From JAZGHN01 sp964496725 (GTDB taxonomy: Bacteria > Chloroflexota > Dehalococcoidia > Dehalococcoidales > E44-bin46): a stretch of 16,016 nt of DNA. The stretch covers positions 1 to 16,016 of the forward strand of contig CAZCAS010000017.1 of assembly GCA_964496725.1 (NCBI GenBank). Reading direction: 5' to 3'. Both the position numbers and the translations under genes were made by a program. Below the pieces are notes generated by a model that worked only from the letters and a program-made list of their open reading frames with translations, made no database searches and was not told the origin of the DNA. This document shows positions 15,939 to 16,016 of the stretch, one piece after another. How positions within the stretch are numbered: the stretch's first letter is position 1; each line of letters opens with the position of its first letter.

Positions 15939-16016
15939 ATGGAACGTAGGATACTGGGGCGGACAAATCTCAATGTCTCCATCATATCGCTGGGCACAGC
16001 TGAGCTAGACATCAGC
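15939..16016 (+). CDS. Aldo/keto reductase, N-terminal fragment (3' end outside window)
   Basis: The last 26 codons of the window read MERRILGRTNLNVS followed by IISLGTAELDIS. The R-x-LG-x-T-x-L-x-VS pattern followed by a hydrophobic strand and LGTAE is the standard start of the aldo/keto reductase superfamily. The ATG at 15939 has AGAGG at 15931-15935 three bases upstream and lies 22 bases after the fusion gene, so it is likely part of the same operon. It may reduce a keto intermediate made by the neighbouring aminotransferase or dehydratase, but too little is visible to say. Confidence 0.75.
   Translation, partial: MERRILGRTNLNVSIISLGTAELDIS

Noticed and set aside
1..16016. tRNA, rRNA, riboswitch or CRISPR array
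   Set aside because: The window is almost fully covered by coding sequence; no cloverleaf, rRNA core or short regular repeats were seen in the small gaps.

Overview
The window is a bacterial surface-glycan biosynthesis locus. All genes lie on the + strand and are closely packed, so the whole window reads like one operon or a few co-directional ones. Genes overlap or sit a few bases apart, with a longest gap of about 120 bases, and no convincing internal terminator or promoter is visible. Base composition is moderate. ATA (Ile) and AGA/AGG (Arg) codons are common, several starts are GTG, and Shine-Dalgarno-like sites occur. This suggests a bacterium, perhaps an anaerobic or environmental lineage such as the Dehalococcoidia-type Chloroflexota. 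That taxonomic guess rests on impression only and is weak.

Layout. (1) 1-567: the C-terminal end of an integral membrane protein cut by the window edge. (2) 626-1786: a GT4-type glycosyltransferase. (3) 1855-2805: an extended SDR nucleotide-sugar enzyme with a Thr-Ser-Glu dehydratase-like triad. (4) 2824-4074: a B12-binding-type radical SAM enzyme. (5) 4096-5250: a DegT-family sugar aminotransferase. (6) 5228-7303: a large GT-B-like surface carbohydrate protein. (7) 7329-8306: PseB-type UDP-GlcNAc 4,6-dehydratase, copy 1. (8) 8339-9448: a FemAB/GNAT-like acyltransferase. (9) 9512-10564: a divergent DegT-like protein. (10) 10687-11658: PseB copy 2. (11) 11691-12833: a PseC-type aminotransferase. 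(12) 12843-13850: a nonulosonate (NeuB-family) synthase with a C-terminal SAF domain. (13) 13847-15916: a fusion of an SpsF-type cytidylyltransferase with a glutamate-semialdehyde-mutase-like class III aminotransferase. (14) 15939 onward: the start of an aldo/keto reductase.

How they work together. Dehydratase, aminotransferase, synthase and CMP-transferase form the backbone of a nonulosonic (sialic-acid-like) acid pathway: UDP-GlcNAc to a 4-keto-6-deoxy sugar, to an amino sugar, to a 9-carbon acid, to a CMP-activated donor. A hydrolase (PseG- or LegG-type) and a classical PseH are not visible here. The upstream SDR, radical SAM and DegT genes may make a second modified sugar, and the glycosyltransferases would assemble the glycan.

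The most striking structure is a direct repeat of 1015 bases, identical by eye, at 7249-8263 and 10607-11621. It contains nearly all of pseB plus the last 55 bases of the upstream glycosyltransferase gene. The repeats bracket the FemAB-like and divergent DegT-like genes. A single crossover between them would excise 3358 bases and leave an intact glycosyltransferase-pseB-pseC operon. Just past the repeat the two pseB genes drop abruptly to diverged but still homologous 3' ends, which points to a recent recombination or duplication event, or possibly an assembly join.
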